A stretch of 64,000 nt of DNA from positions 82,475-146,474 of the forward strand of contig BEIJ01000004.1 of assembly GCA_002923375.1 (NCBI GenBank), read 5' to 3'. Shown one piece after another: positions 9,598 to 19,232 of the stretch. The notes below the pieces were generated by a model. That model saw only the letters and a list, made by a program, of their open reading frames with translations. It did not search any database and was not told the origin of the DNA. Within the stretch, counting starts at the first letter, position 1, and every line of letters begins with the position of its first letter. The stretch is from a bacterium HR33 (lineage in GTDB: Bacteria; Gemmatimonadota; Gemmatimonadetes; Gemmatimonadales; GWC2-71-9). Both the position numbers and the translations under genes were made by a program.

Positions 9598-10421
9598 AAC
9601 CGCTCCAAGACCGTACGGATCAACTTGGTAAGCTCCGGCTCCGCTCGAGCCGCCGTAGCGATAATCTCCTCCACGTTCGCCGGCTCCAAGGCGTCCGGCA
9701 GACAGGCATCGGTGATGATGGAAATCCCCAGCACCCGCATTCCCCCGTGCACCGCCACTATAACCTCGGGAACCGTGGACATCCCCACCACATCGGCCCC
9801 TATGGACCTCAAGAACCGATATTCGGCCGCGGTCTCCAGGTTGGGACCGGTCACCGCCACGTACACTCCCTCGTGCAGCACAATGCGCAGGTCCCTGGCG
9901 GCTTCCCGGGCAAGGGCCCGCAACTCGGGGTCATATGCCCGGGACATATCGGGGAACCTGGGGCCCAGAGAATCGTCGTTGGGACCGACCAAAGGATTGT
10001 CTCCCAGCAGATTGATATGGTCCGCAATCAAAACCAGCTCGCCCGGGCGCCACAGCGGATGCATGCCCCCGCATGCATTGGACACCACCAGCACTCCGGC
10101 GCCCAATGCGCGCATCACCCGCACCGGAAAGGTCACCTGCTGTAAAGTGTATCCCTCATAGCGGTGAAACCTCCCCTGCATGGCCACTACCCTTTTTCCG
10201 CCCAACGTACCGAAGAGCAGCCTCCCCTCGTGACTCTCCACCGTCGAAAGAGGGAATCCGGGAATGTCGCCATAGGAGATTGCCGCCTCGAGGTCGATCT
10301 CCCGGGCCAACCCTCCCAACCCCGTGCCCAAGATCACGGCCACCTCCGGCTCCAAGCGCGTGCGAGACCGGATAAGTTCGACAGCTTTCCCGACGGCAGC
10401 CGAAAGCTCCGTAACGCTCAC
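9594..10421 (-). CDS. Purine nucleoside phosphorylase (PNP-I family)
   Basis: This enzyme phosphorolyses purine nucleosides such as inosine and guanosine to the base and ribose 1-phosphate in purine salvage. The 275-residue length fits the trimeric PNP-I family. Recognisable blocks are ILGTGLGG near the N-terminus, the phosphate and ribose-site [28 protein letters not shown] and [13 protein letters not shown]. The start ATG overlaps the divIVA stop by 4 nt and its stop overlaps the ileS start by 4 nt, so it lies inside a coupled operon. It is the one gene in this block with no counterpart in the equivalent Bacillus order. MTAP-like specificity is less likely given the SNACGG block. Confidence 0.9.
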   Translation of the reverse strand: MSVTELSAAVGKAVELIRSRTRLEPEVAVILGTGLGGLAREIDLEAAISYGDIPGFPLSTVESHEGRLLFGTLGGKRVVAMQGRFHRYEGYTLQQVTFPVRVMRALGAGVLVVSNACGGMHPLWRPGELVLIADHINLLGDNPLVGPNDDSLGPRFPDMSRAYDPELRALAREAARDLRIVLHEGVYVAVTGPNLETAAEYRFLRSIGADVVGMSTVPEVIVAVHGGMRVLGISIITDACLPDALEPANVEEIIATAARAEPELTKLIRTVLERL

Positions 10422-10912
10422 GGCAACTTAGGCGGGCTTCCGTCCCGGGAGTGTGCCTCCAGGGCGTCCACCTCGGACAAATAGCGCTCCAGTAGAGTTC
10501 GGAACGAAGCCAGGTAAGCCGTAAAATGACGCTGCGCCGCCTCGATGTCCCGGCGCACGGCCTGCTCCGCAGCACGAGCCTCGCTCAGGATTCGGTCGGC
10601 CTCGGCACGCGCCTCCCGCAGCACAAGCTCAGCTTCCCGCCTAGCCGCTTCCTCGGTCTCCGCTCGCAACTGCTGCGCCGCAATCAAGGCCTCGTTGAGC
10701 GCCTTCTCCCGCTCGCGAAACGCCTTGAGCTGCTCCCGGAAACTCTGCAACCGCTCCTCCAGCACCGCACGCTCGCGGAGCAGCCGTTCCACTTCCTCGG
10801 CAACCCTCGTTCTGAAATCTTCCACCCCCGCAGGGTCGTAGCCGCGAAGGGTCCGGTGGAATTCTTGCGACCGTATGTCCACCGGCGTTATGTGGAACCC
10901 CGAATCGGTCAT
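10418..10912 (-). CDS. divIVA: DivIVA-family cell pole/division scaffold
   Basis: This 164-residue protein has the DivIVA N-terminal membrane-binding module ([19 protein letters not shown]) followed by a long coiled coil, residues 30-150, rich in Glu, Arg and Ala. DivIVA proteins bind curved membrane and recruit division or polar-growth factors. The family is classically Gram-positive but is also found in Gemmatimonadota-type diderms. It lies between the PLPBP gene and the phosphorylase gene, overlapping each by 4 nt. The C-terminal tail ([10 protein letters not shown]) is short and polar. Confidence 0.9.
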   Translation of the reverse strand: MTDSGFHITPVDIRSQEFHRTLRGYDPAGVEDFRTRVAEEVERLLRERAVLEERLQSFREQLKAFREREKALNEALIAAQQLRAETEEAARREAELVLREARAEADRILSEARAAEQAVRRDIEAAQRHFTAYLASFRTLLERYLSEVDALEAHSRDGSPPKLP

Positions 10913-11604
10913 GCTGTACGCTCCCCGAGCAGCAAAGTACCCAAGCGCACCATGGTGGCTCCCTCCGCAACGGCCGAACGGAAGTCACCGGACATACCCA
11001 TGGACAAGATAGGCAAGTCTAGACCCTGTTTCTCTAACTTCGATTTCAGCTCTCTCAGGCCGCCAAATACCCGCCGCTGCACGGCTTCGTCATCGGTCAA
11101 AGGAGCCATGGTCATCAGTCCTTCCAGTCGAAGCTCCTCCATCGCCGCGATGCCGTGGGCCAGCTCCTCCGCGGCATCGGGCAGGCAGCCGCTTTTCTGC
11201 GGCTCCCCGCTCAAGTTGACTTGGAGCAAAACGCTGAGCCGGCCACCAGCAGCACGGGTACGTACCGCGCGCGCCAGTGCGTCCGCCACCCGCTGCGAAT
11301 CCACCGATTGAACCATCTCGAATCGGCCCGGAATATACTTGGCCTTGTTGGTCTGAAGGTGCCCTATCAGATGCCAGCGAATCGGCAGCTGAGCGAGAAC
11401 CTCCTGCTTCCTCATAGCTTCTTGAACGCGGTTCTCCCCGATCTCCCCCACCCCCGCCTCCACTGCCGCACGTACCACCTCGGGCGGATGTCCCTTGGTC
11501 ACCGCCACTATCCGAACCGGGTGGCTCCACCCTTCCCTGGCTTGGATCGCGGCGATTTCGTCTCTGACCCGCTTTAGGTTCTCCCGGATCTTACCGGGAT
11601 CCAT
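10909..11604 (-). CDS. yggS: PLP homeostasis protein (YggS/PROSC/YlmE family)
   Basis: This 231-residue TIM-barrel protein binds pyridoxal phosphate without known catalysis and buffers PLP and branched-chain amino acid metabolism. The PLP lysine is K37 in IVAVTKGHP. Other family blocks are IGENRVQEA, WHLIGHLQTNK, VNLSGEPQKSG and LSMGMSGDF. It is the first gene of the run leading into divIVA and ileS. In Bacillus the homologue ylmE also lies just upstream of the sepF-ylmG-ylmH-divIVA genes. It overlaps divIVA by 4 nt. Confidence 0.93.
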   Translation of the reverse strand: MDPGKIRENLKRVRDEIAAIQAREGWSHPVRIVAVTKGHPPEVVRAAVEAGVGEIGENRVQEAMRKQEVLAQLPIRWHLIGHLQTNKAKYIPGRFEMVQSVDSQRVADALARAVRTRAAGGRLSVLLQVNLSGEPQKSGCLPDAAEELAHGIAAMEELRLEGLMTMAPLTDDEAVQRRVFGGLRELKSKLEKQGLDLPILSMGMSGDFRSAVAEGATMVRLGTLLLGERTA

Positions 11605-11640
11605 AGGCGATAAAAGTTAATACCGATCCCAGGCGGAGGC

Positions 11641-14085
11641 TCACCTAGAGCCACCCGCTCCCGATCCGCTGTCTGCCAGGGGGATGGCCGTATCCTGGCT
11701 CTTGAGCGTGGCGATTACCTCGGCGAGCTGCCGGCTGGGCGAGAGCTGGTAGGCCAACTCCAGATTCTTGATGCTCTTCTCCCGGTCTCCCAGGAACTCG
11801 TACGCCTGCCCCAGGGACAGTGGGGGAATGCTGAGGTTGGTGGCGATGTTCGAGTTCGTCGGATCCAGGATCAAAGTGTCCGCCTCCAGCAGCCCCGCGT
11901 AGCGATAAACCTCCCAAACCAGCTGCTCGGTGCGGGGAACGTCCACCGGAATCCCGAGCAGGCCGGGAGCTAGGCGCGAGCTGTCGGGCGATTCCGACGC
12001 GTGAATCCGAAGCACTAGACCTTCCTGGGTCATGTAGCGGTTCAGACCCAACCAACTTCCCGTCCCAGCGGTTATCGAGAAATAGACCGGTCGTCGCTGA
12101 TAGTTCTCCTGCAAGAGCCTGAGTATGAGAATATCCTTTACGTAAAGGGGTGTCCCTTCTCGGTAAGCCGTCTCTACCCGCCCCGCTCTATAGCTAAGAC
12201 TCCGCGACAATAGCCGCGGCTGAAGGCTGGCAATTTCTTCGTCCGACAGGGTATGAAGAGGTGGAGGCGGCTCGGCGGGTGCCAGGTCTGCAAACCAGGG
12301 CGCCTGCGCCGGATCGAATCGCCTCACAGGATTGTCCCGGAGCTGACGTATATACCAGTCGGTGTTGCCCAGCGACAGGTTGACCACCGCGACATCCTGC
12401 CGCACACCTTCAACTTCCTGTATGTACCACAGCGGAAACGTGTCGTTGTCGCCATTGGTGAAGATTATCCCGTACGGCTCCACCGATTGCAGCAGGTTGT
12501 AGGCGAAGTCCCGAGCAAGCTCCACCGCAGGCCCGTGCGCCCTGCTCGCCGCCTTGAAGTTCGTCACGAACGGCAGCGCCCCCAGACCGAGCACCAGAGG
12601 AGCGAAGCGGACCGCTGCCCGTCCGCGTTCTTCCCACACCTCTTTCAGCCTGCGATAGAGCGCCGCTGCACCGATTCCCGCCAGCAAACCCCAGACCTGA
12701 AAGGAAACCGTGAAGAAATAATCCCGCTCTCTGACTTCGTGCATGTTAGCGTCCGGGAACTGATCATAGCCGATCGAGTACCCCGGCTTGAAGTTGATAT
12801 ACCCGACCAACCCGAATCCGGTGGTAAGCCAGAGAACGACGAGCAGCCAGAACAACCCCCCGTCGCGCCGCTTCAAAAACTGAGCGCCATAGATCCCAAG
12901 CGACGTAAACAACAAGGTGAACGGCAACCTTGCGGGAATAGGAAGCCCGGGGATCAACGGAGTATTGCGCGCGAACACCGGATCGGTGGATCCCAGACTG
13001 TTGGCCCACTGCCAGTCGAAGTACTGGAGGTAGTTGACGATTTGCAACCAGATTATGGTTAGTGACCTACCCGGGTTGTCCGGACCGGAGGGGTATATCG
13101 GATTGTCCAGGGGCGAGCGAGGCGGGTACTGCTCCCGCCGAATCACTGCCCACAGAGACTCCCAGGTAGAGGGATCAGCCTCGTTGATCATGGGGTTGAG
13201 GCCCGCCCGAACATAAAGGAACAGATAGGTAGAGGCTCCCGCCACAGCCAACACCAGCACGCTAGCGGCAAAGAGCAGTGCTCCGGCGCTGGCCGCGTAG
13301 ACCGCGGCTCCGGCGAAAATCAGGCCTCCTAAAAAGAGGAGCCCGGTACTTCCCATGCCGGTACCCACGAGCAACGCCCAGACCCCGGTGACCACGGCCA
13401 GCTGCGCACGCTCCACCCTGCGTTCTCCTTCATCCTTGAGCGGCTCCCGCTGAATGGTGTACCACATGAAGCTCACCAGCGCCGGCCCCACCAGCAGAGT
13501 CAACAGGTGGTTCCCCACGGACACCGCCATCAGATAGACGATCAACAGGAGCACGTGGGGTGCTCGGGGAGTGCCGCGGTGCTTTCGCCACACCCACGCC
13601 AGCCAGCAAATGGCCGCGATGCTGAACGTAGCCACCATGTAGACCTCGGTCTCCACCGAGTTCTGCCATACGGTGAAGACAAAAGCCGAACATACCGCGG
13701 CAGCGGCGGCGCCCCCTACAACGAAGAGGCGATCCTTCTCGCCACCGGCTCTTCCCTTGAGCCCCTGCGCCGCGACCAGGAAGAAGAACGCTGCGGCCCC
13801 CGCGCTGAACACTGCAGTCATCAGGTTGGTGCGGAAAGCGTACTCGCCGATCCGGACCACATCGGCCCAAACATGAGCCAGGAGCACGAAGAGGGGAGTC
13901 CCCGGCGGATGTGGAATACCGAGAATCTTGGCGGTGGCGATGAACTCCCCGGCGTCCCAAAACGTCACCGTGGGAGCCAGAGTCCAGATGTACCCTGCCA
14001 GTACCACCGCGAACACCGCCACCGCACCCCAGTACGGGGGCCGCTCCACATCGGCGGCGGGAACCGAACCCAACCGCTCAGTCAT
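11641..14085 (-). CDS. DUF2723 (GT117-like) multi-pass membrane protein
   Basis: This 814-residue integral membrane protein of the DUF2723 family is predicted to be a GT-C-fold glycosyltransferase (CAZy GT117) related to protein O-mannosyltransferases. The hallmark first loop reads LAPTVTFWDAGEFIA then GIPHPPGTPLFVL, with acidic D/E residues expected to be catalytic. About ten or more hydrophobic helices fill residues 18-500. A periplasmic region follows, and a short TPR-like segment (AYEFLGDREKSIKNLELAY) ends the protein. Donor and acceptor are unknown. Its start overlaps the cdaA stop by 8 nt, so it takes the place that ybbR or glmM usually occupies after cdaA. Confidence 0.85.
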   Translation of the reverse strand: MTERLGSVPAADVERPPYWGAVAVFAVVLAGYIWTLAPTVTFWDAGEFIATAKILGIPHPPGTPLFVLLAHVWADVVRIGEYAFRTNLMTAVFSAGAAAFFFLVAAQGLKGRAGGEKDRLFVVGGAAAAAVCSAFVFTVWQNSVETEVYMVATFSIAAICWLAWVWRKHRGTPRAPHVLLLIVYLMAVSVGNHLLTLLVGPALVSFMWYTIQREPLKDEGERRVERAQLAVVTGVWALLVGTGMGSTGLLFLGGLIFAGAAVYAASAGALLFAASVLVLAVAGASTYLFLYVRAGLNPMINEADPSTWESLWAVIRREQYPPRSPLDNPIYPSGPDNPGRSLTIIWLQIVNYLQYFDWQWANSLGSTDPVFARNTPLIPGLPIPARLPFTLLFTSLGIYGAQFLKRRDGGLFWLLVVLWLTTGFGLVGYINFKPGYSIGYDQFPDANMHEVRERDYFFTVSFQVWGLLAGIGAAALYRRLKEVWEERGRAAVRFAPLVLGLGALPFVTNFKAASRAHGPAVELARDFAYNLLQSVEPYGIIFTNGDNDTFPLWYIQEVEGVRQDVAVVNLSLGNTDWYIRQLRDNPVRRFDPAQAPWFADLAPAEPPPPLHTLSDEEIASLQPRLLSRSLSYRAGRVETAYREGTPLYVKDILILRLLQENYQRRPVYFSITAGTGSWLGLNRYMTQEGLVLRIHASESPDSSRLAPGLLGIPVDVPRTEQLVWEVYRYAGLLEADTLILDPTNSNIATNLSIPPLSLGQAYEFLGDREKSIKNLELAYQLSPSRQLAEVIATLKSQDTAIPLADSGSGAGGSR

Positions 14086-14884
14086 GGCGAGACACCGAAG
14101 CGCGAGAGCCGGACAGCACCAGAGCCGCCGCCGACCTTCCGGTCAACACTTGCTTGATCTGCTGGGGCGTGACGTCACGGTACAACAGCCCGCGCATGGC
14201 TATAGAGATCTGGGAAGTTTCCTCGGACACCACGATCACGATCGCATCGGTTTCCTCAGACAGCCCCAGGGCGGCTCGGTGCCTGGTACCCAGAGAGCGA
14301 TCGCTCACCGGGTACTGAGTAAGAGGCAAAACGCAGCCCGCCCCGATGATCTGGTCCCCCCGGATCAACACGGCTCCGTCGTGCAGGGGCGAGTAAGGCG
14401 TAAAGATCGTGGCGATCAAGTCCGCCGACACCGTCGCTCGCATCTCGGTTCCCGTTTCCAAGTAGTCGTTCAAAGCCACTTCTCCTTCCACCGCTATGAT
14501 ACCGCCGGTACCGGACCGGGCCAGTCTCTCCGCCGCTTCGGCAATCTGCTCGGCTACGGCCTGGGTGTTGCCCGGAGTGAAAAGCTGTATCGCCCGGGCT
14601 CGGCCCAACTTGGCCAGCGCGTGCCTCAATTCCGGCTGAAAAACCACCACCGCCGCAAACACTCCGTAGGTGAACACCATGCCCAGCATGGTCGCAATCA
14701 CGTTGAACTTGAGCAGCAAGGCCAGGAAATATATCAAGCCGAGAACGATCAGTCCGAGCAGGATCTGCAGCGCCCGCGTCCCGGCCAAGAAAAGCAGTAC
14801 GTGGTAGATGACGAAGGCCACGATCAGGATCTCTATCACGTCCCCCCAGCCCGGTATCAAAAACCGAAGATGCTCCCAAGACAT
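14078..14884 (-). CDS. cdaA: CdaA-type membrane diadenylate cyclase
   Basis: This enzyme makes cyclic di-AMP from two ATP. Three membrane helices (about 14-82) precede the DAC catalytic domain, which carries the signature L-H-D-G-A (DGA at 169-171) and G-T-R-H-R (RHR at 201-203). I chose the ATG at 14884, which overlaps the folP stop by one base in a TGATG junction, because the 65 codons upstream of it only encode antisense-like sequence over folP. The resulting 268 residues fit CdaA. c-di-AMP usually controls potassium and osmolyte transport and cell-wall turgor. No YbbR-domain activator gene follows. Confidence 0.93.
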   Translation of the reverse strand: MSWEHLRFLIPGWGDVIEILIVAFVIYHVLLFLAGTRALQILLGLIVLGLIYFLALLLKFNVIATMLGMVFTYGVFAAVVVFQPELRHALAKLGRARAIQLFTPGNTQAVAEQIAEAAERLARSGTGGIIAVEGEVALNDYLETGTEMRATVSADLIATIFTPYSPLHDGAVLIRGDQIIGAGCVLPLTQYPVSDRSLGTRHRAALGLSEETDAIVIVVSEETSQISIAMRGLLYRDVTPQQIKQVLTGRSAAALVLSGSRASVSRHD

Positions 14885-15792
14885 CAAGCCCTCCGCACCG
14901 CCCGCGCCACTGCCAGCGCCTCGAGCGTAGGCTCCACCGAGTGGACCCTGAACAAAGAAGCTCCGAGCCAGTAAGCCAGCACACAGGCGGCCGCTGTAGC
15001 CAGATCCCGCTGCCCTACCTCCTTGCCTGTGACCGCCCCCAGAAAGCGCTTCCGCGAAGGGCCCACCATTATGGGACATCCCAAAACGGCGAGAGCGTCG
15101 ATCCTTCGCAGTATCCGCAAGCTCTGCTCCGGCGTTTTGGAAAAGCCCAGACCGGGATCTACTACGATCCTAGCTCGGGGCACGCCCCGCTCCTCCGCGG
15201 CCTTTATAGCTAGATCCAGCTCCCCAACTACCTCCCTCTCCAGATCGGCATACTCCGCGTAGCGGTAACTGGCCATTTCCCCTACTCCACCTCTGGAGTG
15301 CATCAATACCAGTCCCGCACCGTACTCGGCACACACGTCGGCAATTCGCGGATCCAATCTCAGTCCGGATACGTCGTTGATCACCCACGCACCTGCCTCC
15401 AAAGCCCTCCGCGCGGTGGACGCCTTCACTGTATCCACGCTCACCGGCACCGAGGGGTATCGCTCGGCCAGGGCATGCAGCACCGGCTCGAGTCTCCGCC
15501 ACTCCTCTTCCTCCGGAACGGGCACCGCACCGGGGCGCGTCGATTCCGCCCCCACGTCGATCATTCCTGCCCCGGCCTCGAGCAAGCGCTCGGCCTGACG
15601 CAAAGCGGCTGACGGATCTAGGTACGCGCCGCCATCGCTGAAGGAGTCGGGAGTTACATTGAGGATCCCGACCACCACCGGAGGATCGAGCGGAATAGAG
15701 CCCCGCCCCACCTGCCAAATGTCTGCCTGATTCTGCTGGTGAGTGTGCCGGGCGACCTGCGGCGCGGCCGGCCGCGCAATGCCGTCGGTCAC
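14884..15792 (-). CDS. folP: Dihydropteroate synthase
   Basis: This enzyme condenses p-aminobenzoate with dihydropterin pyrophosphate in folate synthesis and is the sulfonamide target. The 302-residue TIM barrel has the pterin-binding blocks [39 protein letters not shown] and [11 protein letters not shown]. An N-terminal extension of about 35 residues (rich in Q, H and R) precedes the domain. The gene overlaps the ftsH stop by 4 nt and cdaA by 1 nt. Other folate genes are not adjacent. Confidence 0.95.
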   Translation of the reverse strand: MTDGIARPAAPQVARHTHQQNQADIWQVGRGSIPLDPPVVVGILNVTPDSFSDGGAYLDPSAALRQAERLLEAGAGMIDVGAESTRPGAVPVPEEEEWRRLEPVLHALAERYPSVPVSVDTVKASTARRALEAGAWVINDVSGLRLDPRIADVCAEYGAGLVLMHSRGGVGEMASYRYAEYADLEREVVGELDLAIKAAEERGVPRARIVVDPGLGFSKTPEQSLRILRRIDALAVLGCPIMVGPSRKRFLGAVTGKEVGQRDLATAAACVLAYWLGASLFRVHSVEPTLEALAVARAVRRA

Positions 15793-17774
15793 GCCTCTGC
15801 CGGCTTGGCCGGCGGGGTCCCCAGTACCGGCCCCACCTTGGGAGCCCGCACCTTCTCGGCCTCCGGCTGAGCAGCGCTCTGGCCGGCAGCCGCCGCTCCA
15901 GCCGGAGCTCGCGCCGGCAACTCTTTGCCCGCAGCGATCAGCTCTATCTCCTCCCGGTCCAAAGTCTCCCGCTCCAGCAGAGCACGCGCCATCCGGTGCA
16001 GCGTCTCCATGTCGCCCTCCAGAATGTTCCGAGCCCGCTGGTAGGCGTCCTGAAGAATCCGCTTTACTTCGGCGTCGACCAACTCCGCAGTTTTCTCCGA
16101 AACCTCGCGCCGCTGGGTGATCTCCCTGCCCAGGAAGATCTGCTGCTCCCGATCGCCCACCGCTATCGGCCCCACCACTTCGCTCATGCCGAACTGCGTC
16201 ACCATCCTCCTGGCCATCTCCGTGGCCTGCTCGATGTCTTGAGCTGCACCGGTAGTGATCTTGTCGGGCCCAAAAACGAGCTCCTCGGCTACTCGCCCCC
16301 CATAGGCCATGGCCAGCCGCCCCAGGATGTACTCCTTGGTGTAGTTGTGCCGATCCTCCTCCGGCAGGGAGAAGGTGATCCCCAGCGCCCGTCCCCGCGG
16401 AACTATGGTCACCTTGTGCACCGGATCGAGACCGGGAATCCTCACGCTGACCAGAGCATGACCCGCCTCATGGTAAGCCGTCAGGCGCCGCTCCTCCTCG
16501 GACAACACCAGACTCTTCCGCTCTATCCCCAGCATCACCTTGTCCTTGGCGTCCTCGAAATCCTGCATGTCCACCTTGGACTTGTTCCTGCGCGCCGCCA
16601 GGAGAGCCGCCTCGTTCACGATGTTGGCCAGATCCGCCCCCGCCAGTCCCGGCGTCGCCCGGGCGATCACGTCCAGCCGCACATCGTCCGCAAGAGGGAT
16701 CCTGCGAGCGTGGACCCTGAGTATCGCCTCCCGGCCCCTGACATCGGGCATATCCACCACAATCTGCCGGTCGAACCTGCCAGGTCTCAGAAGCGCGGGA
16801 TCCAAGACATCGGGACGGTTGGTGGCCGCGATCAGTATTACTCCTTCGTTGGACTCGAACCCGTCCATCTCCACCAGCAATTGGTTCAGCGTCTGCTCCC
16901 GCTCATCATGACCGCCCCCCAAGCCGGCTCCCCGGTGGCGGCCTACGGCGTCAATCTCGTCGATGAAGATGATACAGGGAGCGTGCGCCTTGCCCGTGTC
17001 GAACAGGTCCCGAACTCTGGCCGCACCAACTCCTACGAACATCTCCACGAAGTCCGAACCAGACATGGAGAAAAAGGGCCTGCCCGCCTCTCCGGCCACA
17101 GCCCGGGCCAGCAGTGTCTTCCCGGTCCCGGGAGGCCCTACCAGCAGCACACCCTTCGGCAACCTCCCGCCGAGACGCTGGAACTTTTGGGGATCGCGGA
17201 GAAACTCGATGATCTCTTGAAGCTCGACCTTGGCTTCATCGCATCCCGCCACATCGTTGAAGGTCACTTTGGGAGTCTCTGCCGTCAGAGGCTTGGCCCG
17301 GGATTTGCCGAAGGCGAAAGCTCGGTTGCCCCCCTGCTGTACCTGGCGGAAGAAAAACAGCCACAGCCCGATGAGAACCATCCAGGGAAGCAGCTGGAGG
17401 AACACCGCTCCAATCGAGGGCTTCGGCTCCTTGGCCTCGATGATAACGCCCTTGGACTCCAGGCGCTGAATCAAACCTTCCGAATTCTCAATCGGGAGGA
17501 GTACGTTGAAGTGGGTGGCTGCAACCCCGTCGATCGTGACCGCTCGCTTGAACTGCCCTTCGACGAACCGCCCGCTGGTGATTTCCACCCGAGAGATGTT
17601 GTCGTTGTCGAGCTCCCGGCTGAAGATCGAGTAGCTGATCTTCACCTGATCGCGCCGGGCGGAGCTCACCATCTGATAGAAGGCGATCGACAGCAGGGCG
17701 ATCAGCAGCCAGAAGACCATACTCTTGCTGATCGTCCCGAAATTGACCTTTTTGGGTGGAAGTCCGTCAGCCAT
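15789..17774 (-). CDS. ftsH: ATP-dependent zinc metalloprotease FtsH
   Basis: This membrane-anchored AAA+ protease of 661 residues degrades misassembled membrane proteins and short-lived regulators. A transmembrane helix at 20-36 and another at 124-142 flank the periplasmic domain. The AAA module has Walker A GPPGTGKT (213-220), Walker [12 protein letters not shown] and the second region of homology ([20 protein letters not shown]). The M41 protease has the zinc motif HEAGH near residue 435. The C-terminal tail is Ala/Pro-rich. It lies between tilS and folP, an arrangement also known in Bacillota. Confidence 0.97.
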   Translation of the reverse strand: MADGLPPKKVNFGTISKSMVFWLLIALLSIAFYQMVSSARRDQVKISYSIFSRELDNDNISRVEITSGRFVEGQFKRAVTIDGVAATHFNVLLPIENSEGLIQRLESKGVIIEAKEPKPSIGAVFLQLLPWMVLIGLWLFFFRQVQQGGNRAFAFGKSRAKPLTAETPKVTFNDVAGCDEAKVELQEIIEFLRDPQKFQRLGGRLPKGVLLVGPPGTGKTLLARAVAGEAGRPFFSMSGSDFVEMFVGVGAARVRDLFDTGKAHAPCIIFIDEIDAVGRHRGAGLGGGHDEREQTLNQLLVEMDGFESNEGVILIAATNRPDVLDPALLRPGRFDRQIVVDMPDVRGREAILRVHARRIPLADDVRLDVIARATPGLAGADLANIVNEAALLAARRNKSKVDMQDFEDAKDKVMLGIERKSLVLSEEERRLTAYHEAGHALVSVRIPGLDPVHKVTIVPRGRALGITFSLPEEDRHNYTKEYILGRLAMAYGGRVAEELVFGPDKITTGAAQDIEQATEMARRMVTQFGMSEVVGPIAVGDREQQIFLGREITQRREVSEKTAELVDAEVKRILQDAYQRARNILEGDMETLHRMARALLERETLDREEIELIAAGKELPARAPAGAAAAGQSAAQPEAEKVRAPKVGPVLGTPPAKPAEA

Positions 17775-17786
17775 AGCTACAGGGAA

Positions 17787-19193
17787 TCATACTACATCCG
17801 GCCCGTCTAGCCTAGCCGCCGGCTCCTGGACCGCAGCTGACCGCACTTCCAGCCTGGTAGCCCTGGTCCCCTCCGCAGGCACCTCCGCTTGGGAGCGGCA
17901 GACGCCGGGCAGCCATAGAATCTCGGACCCCCGCATTACCACGGGGTAACCCCGCCTCCGGAACCGCGGAACGCGGGCCTCCATTAGCAAGCGGCGAACC
18001 TTCCGATGTCCCACCCCGCCCAACGGTACCATCGCGTCGCCCGGCCGGGGAGCCCGGACTATCCCCGCACCGGGCGTAACCCAGGTAGCCATCCCGCCTC
18101 TCGTTACCTTGCCCGCGGTGTCCGGTCGCCAGCTGAGCACCCATTCTCCCCACGCGACTTCCCCTGCAGGAGTCTCCCCCCAGACCACCGGTTCCGGGGG
18201 GACCTCGATGCATTCAGCCTTGCGGAGCCGCAGGCGATCGAAACAGCGTTCCACTACCCACCCTGAACCCAGCTCCAGCAGCTTCCCACTGGAAGCCGCC
18301 CGTGCGAAGGCCAAGGCCTTGAGGCTCCGGCGTGGGCCTATAACCACTCCCACCTCCCGCGCTGCGGCCCTCAGAATCGCAGCACCCAATTCCCTCGGCA
18401 GCTGCACGATGGCTTCCCGAGCCAGTTCAATTCCGCCGCGATAAACCCGCACCCGGAGATCGGGCAGCGCCCGCAAAACGGCGCTCCATGCCTTTTTCTC
18501 CGATTCCGCATGCCGGGCCAGGTCCAGCAGGCGCAATTCGACCTGTTCCCCGAACCGCGCTTTGAGAAACGGCAGCAGCTCGAGCCGGACCCAAACGCGA
18601 TCATGCCGGCGATCCAGGTTGGCGGGGTCCTCGTAGATCGGCGGACCAGCACCGGATCCCTCAAACCGCTCCTCGAGCCACTCCCTCAACTCACTGCGCC
18701 GAAAGGGGAGCAAGGGCCGCACCAGCCCTCCCGGTCCGGCTGGGGCGATACCCGCCAACCCTGCAAGCCCGCTGCCCCTCAGGATTCGCCACAGAACGGT
18801 TTCGATCTGATCGTCGGCATGGTGGGCGGTCGCCAGGTATCGAGCCTCGACCTCCTGTTGCATCTCCCTTAAGGCCCTATAGCGGGCCCGCCGAGCCTTG
18901 GTCTCCGAGGCCTGAGCCCCAAGGTTCAAGGTCCGAAGGGTGAAAGGGACCCCGTAGCTTCGGGCCAGGTCGGCAACTTGCGCCGCTACCCGATCGCTGC
19001 CGGGCACGATTCCATGATCCACGTGCCCCACCACCAACTTCAAACCCAGGGCTCCAGCCGCGTGATGACAAAGGTCCAGCAGCGCCACCGAATCGGAGCC
19101 CCCGCTCACCGCGAGGAGTACGGTACCGGGTTCCGGAAAGAGCGGGACGGCGCGAACGTGCTCTATGAACCTCGCCAACAGATCGCGCGGCAT
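17787..19193 (-). CDS. tilS: tRNA(Ile)-lysidine synthase
   Basis: This enzyme converts C34 of the CAU-anticodon tRNA-Ile to lysidine, so the tRNA reads AUA and is charged with isoleucine. The N-terminal PP-loop ATPase has the motif AVSGGSDS (residues 28-35), followed by VVGHVDHGI and ATAHHADDQIETVLWR. A linker and a C-terminal TilS substrate-binding region complete 468 residues. The gap to ftsH is 12 nt, so the two are probably co-transcribed. Confidence 0.93.
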   Translation of the reverse strand: MPRDLLARFIEHVRAVPLFPEPGTVLLAVSGGSDSVALLDLCHHAAGALGLKLVVGHVDHGIVPGSDRVAAQVADLARSYGVPFTLRTLNLGAQASETKARRARYRALREMQQEVEARYLATAHHADDQIETVLWRILRGSGLAGLAGIAPAGPGGLVRPLLPFRRSELREWLEERFEGSGAGPPIYEDPANLDRRHDRVWVRLELLPFLKARFGEQVELRLLDLARHAESEKKAWSAVLRALPDLRVRVYRGGIELAREAIVQLPRELGAAILRAAAREVGVVIGPRRSLKALAFARAASSGKLLELGSGWVVERCFDRLRLRKAECIEVPPEPVVWGETPAGEVAWGEWVLSWRPDTAGKVTRGGMATWVTPGAGIVRAPRPGDAMVPLGGVGHRKVRRLLMEARVPRFRRRGYPVVMRGSEILWLPGVCRSQAEVPAEGTRATRLEVRSAAVQEPAARLDGPDVV

Positions 19194-19232
19194 AGCAGGT
19201 AAAGTAAGCAGACCTGCGGCTCCGGCGCCGCC

